The translations under genes were made by a program, and so were the position numbers. Under the pieces are notes generated by a model. The model ran no database searches. It was given only the letters and a program-made list of their open reading frames with translations, and had not been told where the DNA came from. DNA of 6,459 nucleotides from UBA7067 sp051880615 (lineage in GTDB: Bacteria; Bacillota; Clostridia; Oscillospirales; Acutalibacteraceae). The stretch's first letter is position 1; each line of letters begins with the position of its first letter. Of the stretch, positions 1 to 6,204 are shown in pieces. The stretch covers positions 1 through 6,459 of the forward strand of contig JBJEOH010000054.1 in assembly GCA_051880615.1 (NCBI GenBank). Direction: 5' to 3'.

Positions 1-16
1 TCCCTTGGTGTCCTTT

Positions 17-1798
17 TTACATATTAAACTCGCCCAATACCGGGACAGTGGAAGGTATTTGACCGTTGGGAGCAAACTCTTTGACCGGCTCGGACACAAG
101 CTCGCCGATGAACTTGTAGAAGATTCTGATGCTCTGCTGATAGCTGGCATTTTTCCTGGGCATCTTCGTATAGCCCTCCGGCAGAATTTTTTCGCCGATT
201 TCAATGCGGTCAATGAAGGTAACAAGGGTATCACGATCAAGGGTTTCAATATAGGTGTATTGTTTTGCCAATGCGAAGAACCGTTCGTAGTTTTCCTGGA
301 TTTCATCAGTAGGATCTTCGACATCGAGTTCCGCAATTTTAGCTTCAAGGACACCGGCTTCTTTTTCCAGATCAGCAACCACACGGGAAAGACGATCATC
401 AGAGATTTTACCTTCTGCATTATCCAAGTACATTTTGGTAATCATTCGGTCTATCATCTTCAATCGATTTCTAGCCTGCTCGATCTGGGCTTTCTTATCC
501 AAGAGATTCAGCTTGGAACTTTGTGTTGCAATAACAGATTGCACGAGAGCGTTAATGTCATCATCGGAAAGGGCAATCAAGCTGTTTAAGTCCCGTCTCA
601 CAATCTCGCAAATATCTGTGTAGCGAATATTGACACCGGTGCAAGGCTCTGGGAGGCTCTTTCGTGTATGATTACAAGATAAAAACCAGTATTTCTCTCG
701 CTCTCCATTATGCACAGTTCCAGAGGAACAAAGGGCGTGTCCACATTTGCTGCAAACAGCGATTCCGCCGAAAATGCTCTTGCGAACATGGTCATACTGG
801 CGGTAGTCACGGGAAGCCTTTCCCATATTGATCTGTGCTTTTTCAAAGGTAACTGGATCAACGAGAGCTTCGTGAGTTGCTTCGGTTACTGTCCATTCAT
901 CCTGCGGGATGGGGACCTTTTTCTTGGACTTGACACTAACCTTCTTGGTTTTGCCCAAAACGGTATCGCCCAGGTATACTCGGTTTTTCAGGATGCGCTT
1001 AACCGTTGTGTGGTTCCAAATTTCAGAAGCTCTTGCAGCACCTTCGGGAGTGAAATTGTCACGGCACATTGCCCGGTATTTCAGCGGCGGCATGATTCCT
1101 TCGGCGCTCAAATCCATCGCGATTTTGATACAGGAGTCACCGGCGGCAGCTCTTGCGAAAATGCGGCGAACGATTGGAGCCGTATCCTCGTTGGGTACTA
1201 ACACATCCTTGCTCTGGGGATGCTTCATATAGCCATAAGGGGCACAAGCACAATACTCGCCACGCTGACGCTTCATTTTGAGAACATCCTTGATCTTTCT
1301 GGAACCGTCACGCAGGTAAACCTCGTTCATTGCGAACTGGAAAGGAGCCATGACATTTTCGGTTTCAGAGTCAAAGTTGTCTGCAATCGCAATATAGCGG
1401 ATCTGATTCTCTGGGAAGAACTGCTCTGCATAGTAGCTGGATTCTCTCATGTCACGACCCAGTCGGGAAAGGTCCTTGGTGATAACCACATTCGCTTTAC
1501 CAGACTCCAAAGCTCGCATCATTTCTTGAAAACCAGGGCGTTCAAAGTTGCCGCCAGACCAGCCATCATCAACAAAATATTTCAGAATTGTGATGCCGTG
1601 CTGCTTGCAGTAGGCTTCTACAATTTTCTTCTGATTCGTGATACTGGTGGACTCGCTCTTTTGCGCTTCTTCACGGGATAGACGGTAATAAGCGTAAGCA
1701 AACAGTTGGATTCTTCTACCCAATCCATAATAGCCGTTTTCGGGGAACTTAGGCATAGCGCCTCTTGTGGTGGGATAGGTTTGGACATTAGTTCGCAT
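17..1798 (-). CDS. Large serine recombinase (TndX/TnpX-like site-specific recombinase)
   Basis: This 593-residue protein is expected to cut and rejoin DNA through a 5'-phosphoserine link, driving excision and integration of the element. The resolvase domain spans about residues 33-165: the YYRLS motif carries the nucleophile Ser41 with Arg39, followed by a DDGWSGGNFERPGF block (78-90) and the LSRLGRD motif (110-116). A recombinase domain begins near APYGY (186-190). A zinc ribbon has CSKC (Cys349, Cys352), Cys375 and Cys386. A coiled-coil-like stretch covers about 430-490, and the tail (about 505-565) resembles the DUF4368 end seen in clostridial recombinases. Length is normal and no key residue is missing. 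The start has GAGGAGG 4 nt upstream, inside the end of the preceding small gene, which it overlaps by 11 nt. A second ATG at 1756 also has a purine-rich site, so a 579-residue form is possible. Family assignment is firm; the target site is unknown. Confidence 0.95.
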   Translation of the reverse strand: MRTNVQTYPTTRGAMPKFPENGYYGLGRRIQLFAYAYYRLSREEAQKSESTSITNQKKIVEAYCKQHGITILKYFVDDGWSGGNFERPGFQEMMRALESGKANVVITKDLSRLGRDMRESSYYAEQFFPENQIRYIAIADNFDSETENVMAPFQFAMNEVYLRDGSRKIKDVLKMKRQRGEYCACAPYGYMKHPQSKDVLVPNEDTAPIVRRIFARAAAGDSCIKIAMDLSAEGIMPPLKYRAMCRDNFTPEGAARASEIWNHTTVKRILKNRVYLGDTVLGKTKKVSVKSKKKVPIPQDEWTVTEATHEALVDPVTFEKAQINMGKASRDYRQYDHVRKSIFGGIAVCSKCGHALCSSGTVHNGEREKYWFLSCNHTRKSLPEPCTGVNIRYTDICEIVRRDLNSLIALSDDDINALVQSVIATQSSKLNLLDKKAQIEQARNRLKMIDRMITKMYLDNAEGKISDDRLSRVVADLEKEAGVLEAKIAELDVEDPTDEIQENYERFFALAKQYTYIETLDRDTLVTFIDRIEIGEKILPEGYTKMPRKNASYQQSIRIFYKFIGELVSEPVKEFAPNGQIPSTVPVLGEFNM

Positions 1799-1982
1799 GG
1801 TTCCTCCTCAAACCAGCGTTTTTTCCGCTGTCATTATAAGATGCAGGCACCGAGTTTGTCAAAGGTAAGAGTTGGGAACTGCTTGCCTCAACTCTCTTTT
1901 GAATCAACTCAGATACATTTCTATCTCCAACAAAAACCCGACTGACAACATAGGTTGCATTGCCGATCACTACATTTTCCAT
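1788..1982 (-). CDS. Small TnpW-like element protein preceding the recombinase
   Basis: This 64-residue protein begins MENVVIGNATYVVSRVF, followed by SELIQKRV (24-31) and a polar tail. The pattern of a short 'IGN-TY-V' strand followed by a helix resembles the small TnpW-like proteins encoded in clostridial transposons and integrative elements. That match is from memory and is tentative. An AAAGGAGGG ribosome binding site about 8 nt before the ATG is among the best in the window, which makes translation likely despite the short length. Its last codons overlap the recombinase start by 11 nt, so translation of the two is probably coupled. By position it could be a regulator or accessory factor of recombination, but no catalytic motif is visible. 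The biochemical role of this family is not known to me. Confidence 0.75.
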   Translation of the reverse strand: MENVVIGNATYVVSRVFVGDRNVSELIQKRVEASSSQLLPLTNSVPASYNDSGKNAGLRRNHAN

Positions 1983-2011
1983 AAAAGTCCCTCCTTTGAA
2001 CTGGAAAGCTG

Positions 2012-2056
2012 CACAGTTCTGAAAAAAGTATTTGCCGAACTGTGGGCATATATGCC
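2012..2056 (-). promoter_or_regulatory. Two adjacent palindromes just upstream of the TnpW-like gene
   Basis: The arms CACAGTTC (2012-2019) and GAACTGTG (2037-2044) are perfect 8-bp inverted repeats around a 17-nt loop. They abut a perfect 12-bp palindrome, GGCATATATGCC (2045-2056). The loop contains a run of six T residues on the minus strand (2027-2022). An alternative pairing of ATTTGC with GCAAAT (minus strand, 2083-2078 and 2035-2030) would end just before that T-run, so mutually exclusive folds are possible. The block sits about 30 nt ahead of the TnpW-like start codon. It may be an operator or an attenuator; no convincing -35/-10 pair was seen nearby. Confidence 0.45.
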
Positions 2057-2085
2057 TTCAAATTGTGTTCTTGTAACGCAAATGG

Positions 2086-2143
2086 CCAAAGTTACATGAA
2101 TACGCTGGAGATTGACGCTCCAGCGCATGGTATCTAACTTTGG
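2086..2143 (-). repeat. Nested inverted repeat in the leader of the recombinase unit
   Basis: The inner arms CGCTGGAG (2103-2110) and CTCCAGCG (2118-2125) match perfectly over 8 bp around a 7-nt loop. The outer arms CCAAAGTTA (2086-2094) and TAACTTTGG (2135-2143) match perfectly over 9 bp. Between them each side carries the self-complementary tetramer CATG, so the whole 58 bp could fold into one long interrupted stem. No T-run follows on either strand, which argues against a simple terminator. It could be an RNA regulatory structure, a protein-binding site or a recombinase-related DNA site; the sequence alone does not decide between these. Confidence 0.7.
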
Positions 2144-2181
2144 AAACGCTGCATCGACCACCTAGCTGCGATTTCTTCCAT
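2134..2181 (-). CDS. Candidate 15-residue leader peptide upstream of the recombinase unit
   Basis: A TAAGGAGG ribosome binding site lies about 7 nt before an ATG that opens a mini-ORF encoding MEEIAARWSMQRFQS and ending in TAG. The binding site is as strong as those of the real genes, although only 15 codons follow. The last codons (CAA AGT TAG) form one arm of the nested inverted repeat at 2086-2143, so a ribosome at the stop codon would cover part of that structure. This layout resembles a leader peptide in translational or transcriptional attenuation, but that role is inference. It could instead be the remnant of a longer gene. No similar peptide is known to me. Confidence 0.45.
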   Translation of the reverse strand: MEEIAARWSMQRFQS

Positions 2182-2212
2182 CAGGAAAACCTCCTTAAAA
2201 ATCTATGTATAA

Positions 2213-2239
2213 AGCTGGGCAGGTAGCGTCTGCCCAGCT
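2213..2239 (-). terminator. Rho-independent terminator after mazF
   Basis: A perfect 10-bp stem (AGCTGGGCAG with CTGCCCAGCT) closes a 7-nt loop and starts 6 nt after the mazF stop codon. On the minus strand it is followed by TTTATA and, a little further on, a TTTTT run. The U-tract is modest, so some read-through into the recombinase unit is possible. The hairpin separates the sortase-mazF operon from the leader of the recombinase unit. Confidence 0.7.
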
Positions 2240-2245
2240 GGTTTG

Positions 2246-2608
2246 TCATAATTCAAGACTGCATTTTAGCGCGGTATTGACCTGTTTCATTTGGGATTCG
2301 GAGAGCGAGCCGATATAGCCCAATAAGCGGGATTTGTCAAGTGTGAGAATCTGCTCCAGCAGGACGAGGGATGGGATTCTGGCGTACATTCCGGGGATGT
2401 GGTCTAAGAACACATGAGTGGGCAGCTTTGCTTTGGTGGCCGTCCTGCTCGTCAGGGCCGACACAATGAGCGTTTTGGAATGCTTATTGCCAACATCATT
2501 CTGAACCACCAGAACGGGGCGAATGCCGCCCTGTTCACAGCCCAGATGCGGTTCGAGATTTGCGTAATAAATATCACCACGGTGATACTTCTGAGGCGTG
2601 GTATCCAT
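2246..2608 (-). CDS. mazF: MazF/PemK-family endoribonuclease toxin
   Basis: This 120-residue protein aligns along its length with the Bacillus NdoA/MazF type of sequence-specific mRNA interferase. The conserved blocks are RGDIYYANL (10-18), GCEQGGIRPVLVVQND (23-38), the T-S-LTS region (46-54), KLPTHV (60-65) and LLEQILTLDKSRL (82-94). Arg30 and Thr53 correspond to the catalytic Arg25 and Thr48 of the B. subtilis enzyme as I align them from memory, so the active site appears intact. An AAAGGAAG ribosome binding site lies about 4 nt before the ATG. The gene starts 12 nt after the preceding stop and is last in the operon, directly before a terminator. No MazE-like antitoxin gene is seen next to it, which is unusual for a classical pair. 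The antitoxin may lie elsewhere, or the enzyme may serve the element in another way. Confidence 0.92.
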   Translation of the reverse strand: MDTTPQKYHRGDIYYANLEPHLGCEQGGIRPVLVVQNDVGNKHSKTLIVSALTSRTATKAKLPTHVFLDHIPGMYARIPSLVLLEQILTLDKSRLLGYIGSLSESQMKQVNTALKCSLEL

Positions 2609-2620
2609 TGTGCTTCCTTT

Positions 2621-3607
2621 CTATCGTTCCGCAGCCTGGGAACGCCGTTGGTTTTTGATTGGCTGACCGAGGGAATCGTAATTCTTGGGGTTTGCAGCAG
2701 GCGTTTCCCAGCCGAACATGGAGCCAGCCACCATTGCCGCTTCCTGCGCTTTGGTCACGCCATTGGCAGCATTCAGAGCAGCTGCACCTTCTTTTGGGGA
2801 AGTGTTCTGTGAGAAAACATCTGTGGGTGAGTAACCTTTCTCACCTTTGGTGATGACAATCAGCTCCCCGGTGGTCCCCAGCGTGCTGAAACAGCGCTCC
2901 GGGAGCGACTGCCGCAGCGGAATAATGCCGTGACAGCCTTGATTTTGATACTGTTCTGCAAACTCGCAGATGTGGTACAGGTTCTTCCCCCGATCGCTTG
3001 TTGCCTCAAAATGATAGTCGTCAATGTAGCGGCAAATCAAATGTCGGGGCTCTCCGCTGTTTGTGAAGTACCGAATTTTGTCACCATCTTCTATCCGAAA
3101 CAGTTCCTTGTAGTTCGGATCAATAAAGCGGATTCCTCTCTCTGCATTGCTCAAATGGCGATCAAGCCAGTCCCGGCGATAACAGTAGCAGTACAGATTG
3201 TAATTGCCTTTTTGAGGATTGAGACGAAGAATGTAAGCATGTTTCTGTGTATCGGCTCTGAGAGTCAGCTCCCTGCCGTAGAAACCTGGTCTCTTGCTGT
3301 CAGGGTGTTGATAGCAGTACGATGTGAGCACTGCTCTGTCTCTAAGGATTGCCTCGTGTTGGGTCTGTGAAGCATCGGTAGCTTCCAAACCACGCAGCGT
3401 GTTTATCAGATGATCGAATTCATCCTTAAACGCCTGATCCTTCAGGCTTGCATTGTGGTCGGCCCAGGAGGAATAAAAGCTGTTTCCGTCCGAACCGAAG
3501 TCAGCACGAAGATGGCCGATGCAGCCGGTTTGACCTTCTATCTGGCTGCTTTGGCTGTAGGAATACATCTGCTCTGCCGGGGTTACAGTTCTGATTGAGA
3601 AATCCAT
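2621..3607 (-). CDS. Conserved hypothetical accessory protein of an integrative element (328 aa)
   Basis: I do not recognise a named function. The start at 3607 is chosen because AAAGGAGG lies 10 nt upstream and because the ATG overlaps the preceding stop by one base (TAATG); upstream in-frame codons would run into the previous gene. The N-terminal part contains GQTGCIGHLRADFGSDG (25-41) and a hydrophilic helical stretch. The middle (about 95-200) is rich in aromatic residues, with YCYQHPDSKRPGFYGREL, YNLYCYCYRRDWLDR and RYIDDYHFEA. The tail (about 283-320) contains VTKAQEAAMVAGSMFGW and PKNYDSLGQPIKNQ. Tails of this type recur, as I recall, on other accessory proteins of clostridial conjugative elements. 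No signal peptide or membrane segment is seen, so it is probably cytoplasmic. Co-expression with sortases and mazF gives no direct clue to its role. Confidence 0.85.
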   Translation of the reverse strand: MDFSIRTVTPAEQMYSYSQSSQIEGQTGCIGHLRADFGSDGNSFYSSWADHNASLKDQAFKDEFDHLINTLRGLEATDASQTQHEAILRDRAVLTSYCYQHPDSKRPGFYGRELTLRADTQKHAYILRLNPQKGNYNLYCYCYRRDWLDRHLSNAERGIRFIDPNYKELFRIEDGDKIRYFTNSGEPRHLICRYIDDYHFEATSDRGKNLYHICEFAEQYQNQGCHGIIPLRQSLPERCFSTLGTTGELIVITKGEKGYSPTDVFSQNTSPKEGAAALNAANGVTKAQEAAMVAGSMFGWETPAANPKNYDSLGQPIKNQRRSQAAER

Positions 3608-4233
3608 TATCGTGCTACCTCCTTTGATTTGTCTTTCTTTTGCTGAGATTGAAGTGCCTCGCGGAGCTGCTCCTGCGCCCACTTGGGTACTGCATCAGTT
3701 TCAAGCGTTGCCAGAATGTCGCTGCGTTCAAAACGGCTATGCTTCCCGGAAAACAGATTGGTGCAGAAGCAGGCAGAGCCTCTGCTGTTCGGGGAAGCAC
3801 CAAATCCTCCAGTACACAGATAAAGCTGCCTGGTGGCAAGCTGGTATTCCGGTTTCAAAACCTCCGGCTTAATGATAACCACCTTCTGATGAAGGTCGTC
3901 AGCATGAGATACCAGGCAGCATTGGTGCGTGCTCAGGCATTTCTGCTGGTTATAGGGTCTGTTGTCTACCGCTGCTGTGTTTTCGGCGGATAGCTGGCGT
4001 TCCAGTTCTTTGACGGCTTCTGTCATGCGCTCAGAGAAAATGCCCAGAATATGGGGATAGCTGTCATCCGCAATGCAGTGCTGGTATGCAGTAAACAATT
4101 CGTTTTGGGTGCAGAACGCTGTCATGTAGGGAAGGGCTTCATTCTCAGGAGAGTATCCGAGAACAATCTCCGTCGGACCTACTGAGATAGCCTGAACAAT
4201 CTCATACTCTCCTGCCATTCTTTTCTCAGTCAT
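3607..4233 (-). CDS. Conserved hypothetical element protein with a Cys-rich GGFG/SRG block (208 aa)
   Basis: No function is assigned. The start MTEKRMAGEYEIVQ is preferred because GGAGG lies 5 nt upstream and because the ATG overlaps the preceding stop by 8 nt. A longer in-frame reading to 4344 lacks comparable support and would run through the previous gene. Residues 10-75 form an alpha/beta-looking region (VGPTEIVLGYSPENEALPYMTAF). A central stretch is followed by the best conserved-looking block, LYLCTGGFGASPNSRGSA at 138-154 and CFCTNLFSGKHSRFERSDI at 155-173. Proteins with this block occur, from memory, in clostridial integrative elements, usually unannotated. The C-terminus is charged (QKKDKSKEVAR), and the Shine-Dalgarno of the next gene lies inside these codons. 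No transmembrane segment is visible. Confidence 0.85.
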   Translation of the reverse strand: MTEKRMAGEYEIVQAISVGPTEIVLGYSPENEALPYMTAFCTQNELFTAYQHCIADDSYPHILGIFSERMTEAVKELERQLSAENTAAVDNRPYNQQKCLSTHQCCLVSHADDLHQKVVIIKPEVLKPEYQLATRQLYLCTGGFGASPNSRGSACFCTNLFSGKHSRFERSDILATLETDAVPKWAQEQLREALQSQQKKDKSKEVAR

Positions 4234-4573
4234 GATAGCCTCCATTGCGATTGCCGTGGGGGTTCCTGGGAACAACGCGGTAGTCGAATCCGGCACCGGT
4301 CTGGCAGAATGTGCAGTCATCTTTTTCGACCTGATAAGGGTCAACTCGTGTGATATAGAACTTCTTGGCGCTGAAGAACATGGCCCGGCACCGGGGACAC
4401 AGGCAGTATACTGAGGCTCTGTTCTTTTCTTTGTTGGTCAAATCGGTAGTCTCCTTCTGTTTCTGGGGCACAGAGGGAACGGCTGTCTCGATGTTTACAA
4501 TCAATACGGGAAAACCCATGGTACGAACATTTTCATCGCAGCCGCCTCTGGCGAAGTGATAGTGATTAATCAT
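4226..4573 (-). CDS. Small zinc-ribbon-like protein of unknown function (115 aa)
   Basis: The C-terminal half holds CLCPRC (Cys57, Cys59, Cys62) and CTFC (Cys87, Cys90). This gives a C-x2-C-x24-C-x2-C arrangement that looks like a zinc ribbon, followed by GAGFDYRVV. The N-terminal 50 residues start MINHYHFARGG, include a beta-strand-like FPVLIVNIE (21-29) and end in a polar linker. The ATG overlaps the sortase stop codon as ATGA (4 nt), with AAAGGA about 10 nt upstream, so translation is probably coupled to that of the sortase. It overlaps the next gene by 8 nt. There is no signal peptide, which points to a cytoplasmic nucleic-acid- or protein-binding role. That role is inference from the fold alone; no named family is recognised with confidence. 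Confidence 0.8.
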   Translation of the reverse strand: MINHYHFARGGCDENVRTMGFPVLIVNIETAVPSVPQKQKETTDLTNKEKNRASVYCLCPRCRAMFFSAKKFYITRVDPYQVEKDDCTFCQTGAGFDYRVVPRNPHGNRNGGYHD

Positions 4574-5334
4574 TTTGAATCATCCTTTCTGATTTCGTTA
4601 TTGATTCTTTCGCAAAACACAAGATACCGCTGCCGCCCTCCGGACGCATAGGGATGGCAGGTAAAGAGCGTAATCATATCTTTTTCAGGCTGGATTTTGA
4701 TTGCATCCACATCATCCGGCGATATAATCCTTGTCCCAACGACCGTGTATTCCAGGGTTTCCCACAGGTTGGTTATCGTGATGCGGTCTCCCGGCACCAG
4801 CTCGGTAATGTACCGGAAATAATCTGCGCCATTCCATCCTCGATGCCCCGCGATAACCGTGTTTGTGTTCTTCCCTCCCACCGGGATGCTGGTCTGCCCC
4901 AGCTGGGCTGCTCCCAGAGCCATATTCTGGCTGGATGCTCCCAGATATACTGGCATCTCCAGATCAAGAGCCGGTATCGATAGAACGCCAAACACTTCGC
5001 TGCTGATACCGTAGTCTGAAAGTCGGAAGCAGGCTTCTTCCAGGCTCTCAAGACCCTTCATTCCTTCCTGCCGGCTTTGAAACAGCTGCCTGTTGTACTG
5101 TTGAATATCGCTCCATAGCTCCTGATGGATGGCAGGCGTGTATTCTGTGGTTTCTGCATCGCCAGACGGCAGAATAATCACAGGCGGCTGATGTTCTGTA
5201 TTGGACTGAAACTCGGACACTGTGGTTTTCATCTTTTCCCGGTACAATAGTTCGTTGATTACGGGAAAAAGGGATATCAGGCACCCGGAAAGGAATATGA
5301 GTAACAAGAAAAACAATGCTATTCGTCTACGCAT
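4570..5334 (-). CDS. Sortase, second of a pair, class uncertain (254 aa)
   Basis: Sortases are membrane-anchored transpeptidases that cut LPXTG-type motifs and join the substrate to the cell wall or to another pilin. The catalytic set is present: His164 in AGHRG, Cys226 in TLFTC and Arg236 in RQRYLV. A hydrophobic segment at about 5-25 anchors the protein, and unlike sortase 1 there is no C-terminal membrane segment. The TLFTCHPYASGG block differs from the TLxTCTPYGxNTHR form of classical class C enzymes. It may therefore be a wall-anchoring or class A/D-like sortase, but the class is not settled. The ATG at 5334 has GGGGAG 8 nt upstream and overlaps the sortase 1 stop by 8 nt; a TTG further upstream in the same frame is less likely. 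The anchor includes LSGC (15-18), which resembles a lipobox. Confidence 0.93.
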   Translation of the reverse strand: MRRRIALFFLLLIFLSGCLISLFPVINELLYREKMKTTVSEFQSNTEHQPPVIILPSGDAETTEYTPAIHQELWSDIQQYNRQLFQSRQEGMKGLESLEEACFRLSDYGISSEVFGVLSIPALDLEMPVYLGASSQNMALGAAQLGQTSIPVGGKNTNTVIAGHRGWNGADYFRYITELVPGDRITITNLWETLEYTVVGTRIISPDDVDAIKIQPEKDMITLFTCHPYASGGRQRYLVFCERINNEIRKDDSK

Positions 5335-6181
5335 CTTTGTTTCTCCCCAGTAGTGCCACCACAATGCAGATGAGAAAAAGGATCAGGACAATCGCGATGG
5401 CGATATACAGCCCCCGCAGGTATTCCTGTTCCCAAGCGGATTCAACTTCGGTATCCTCCTGCTGGGCTTCCTCCACGATTTGCTTTGCAGCTTCAAAGGG
5501 AATCCGGTGACCGGTAACCAGCAGCCTGTGGGAATTGACTGCAATCGGCGTGCAGGTGATAAGCGTACATAGATCAGAACCGTCTGTGATGCCCAGAAGA
5601 CTGGTATCATGGGGAAGCACAGTGTTCAAGCTGTCTACTTCGTATGCCAGGGTTTCCCCCAGTACATGGAGATAGAAGATGTCGCCGGTTTTCATCTGAA
5701 GCAGGTCGGTAAACATCTTCTGTCCTGCCATGCCGGAGTGCCCGGATAGTACTGCATGGGTGCCGGAACCGCCTACAGGAAGTGAACTACCCAGAAGATG
5801 TCCCACGCCTCGTTCCAGTGTCTCAGTGTCGGTGCCATGGTAGATCGGCAGATTTACCTGTATACAGGGGATTTCAATGTAACCCATAATGCCGTTCCCA
5901 CCCAGGTTCAAAAGGGAATCGTAGTTGTGGCTGGCCTCGGAAATACCTGCCTTGTCATAGGAGGAAACCGGCGCGAGCGCTTCGTTGTAAGAGTGCGCAA
6001 GATTGCGGGCTTCCTGTAATTCTGTTTCGTCAGCATTTTGAATCATCTCCTCATACTTGGTGTAGATTGTCGAAGCATACTTTTGGTTTACATAATTGCT
6101 AATGAGCGGGTATAGTGTTATTCCCAGAGCAAGAACAAAGATCAGAAGCGCGGCAACAATGATAGATATTTTGTGTTTCAC
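5327..6181 (-). CDS. Class C (pilin-polymerising) sortase (284 aa)
   Basis: Class C sortases link pilin subunits covalently into a fibre on the outer face of the membrane. The order of parts fits the class: an N-terminal membrane segment (about 5-27), an extracytoplasmic region, the catalytic core and a second membrane segment (about 258-279) followed by GRNKDA. His148 lies in SGHSG, Cys210 in TLITC and Arg219 in NSHRLLVTGHR. GIMGYIEIP (97-105) and LPIYHGTD (111-118) are typical of the family. The lid region (about 70-90) has no clear DPF/DPW motif; YDKAG (75-79) may take its place. The start codon is GTG, with GGAGG 10 nt upstream. This is weaker than its neighbours and may keep enzyme levels below those of the pilin. 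It follows the LPKTG protein and is the likely polymerase for it. Confidence 0.95.
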   Translation of the reverse strand: MKHKISIIVAALLIFVLALGITLYPLISNYVNQKYASTIYTKYEEMIQNADETELQEARNLAHSYNEALAPVSSYDKAGISEASHNYDSLLNLGGNGIMGYIEIPCIQVNLPIYHGTDTETLERGVGHLLGSSLPVGGSGTHAVLSGHSGMAGQKMFTDLLQMKTGDIFYLHVLGETLAYEVDSLNTVLPHDTSLLGITDGSDLCTLITCTPIAVNSHRLLVTGHRIPFEAAKQIVEEAQQEDTEVESAWEQEYLRGLYIAIAIVLILFLICIVVALLGRNKDA

Positions 6182-6204
6182 AGGGTATGTACCTCCAGAA
6201 AAGG

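Noticed and set aside
5..1681. Several plus-strand open frames (for example 5-589, 710-1201, 1220-1681)
   Set aside because: They lie antisense to the recombinase, show no recognisable domain and are explained by the coding constraint of that gene.
2103..2125. The 8-bp hairpin read as a Rho-independent terminator
   Set aside because: No T-run follows it on either strand. It is better treated as part of the nested repeat.
2045..2143. CRISPR array or tandem repeat in the palindrome-rich leader
   Set aside because: The palindromes differ in sequence and spacing and there are no direct repeat units.
1970..2161. A 63-codon minus-strand reading frame across the leader region
   Set aside because: It lacks a ribosome binding site at its first ATG, runs through the hairpins and overlaps the well-supported start of the TnpW-like gene out of frame. 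The 15-codon frame has the real binding site.
3608..3682. N-terminal extension of the 328-aa protein to 3682
   Set aside because: The ATG at 3607 has an AAAGGAGG site and a TAATG overlap with the preceding gene, while the extension lies wholly inside that gene.
4234..4344. N-terminal extension of the 208-aa protein to 4344
   Set aside because: The extension overlaps the zinc-ribbon gene by more than 100 nt, whereas the ATG at 4233 has a good GGAGG site and the usual short overlap.
5335..5364. TTG start ten codons upstream of sortase 2
   Set aside because: The ATG at 5334 has GGGGAG at good spacing and starts directly before the basic MRRR and membrane anchor. The extension adds an aromatic stretch unlike a sortase N-terminus.
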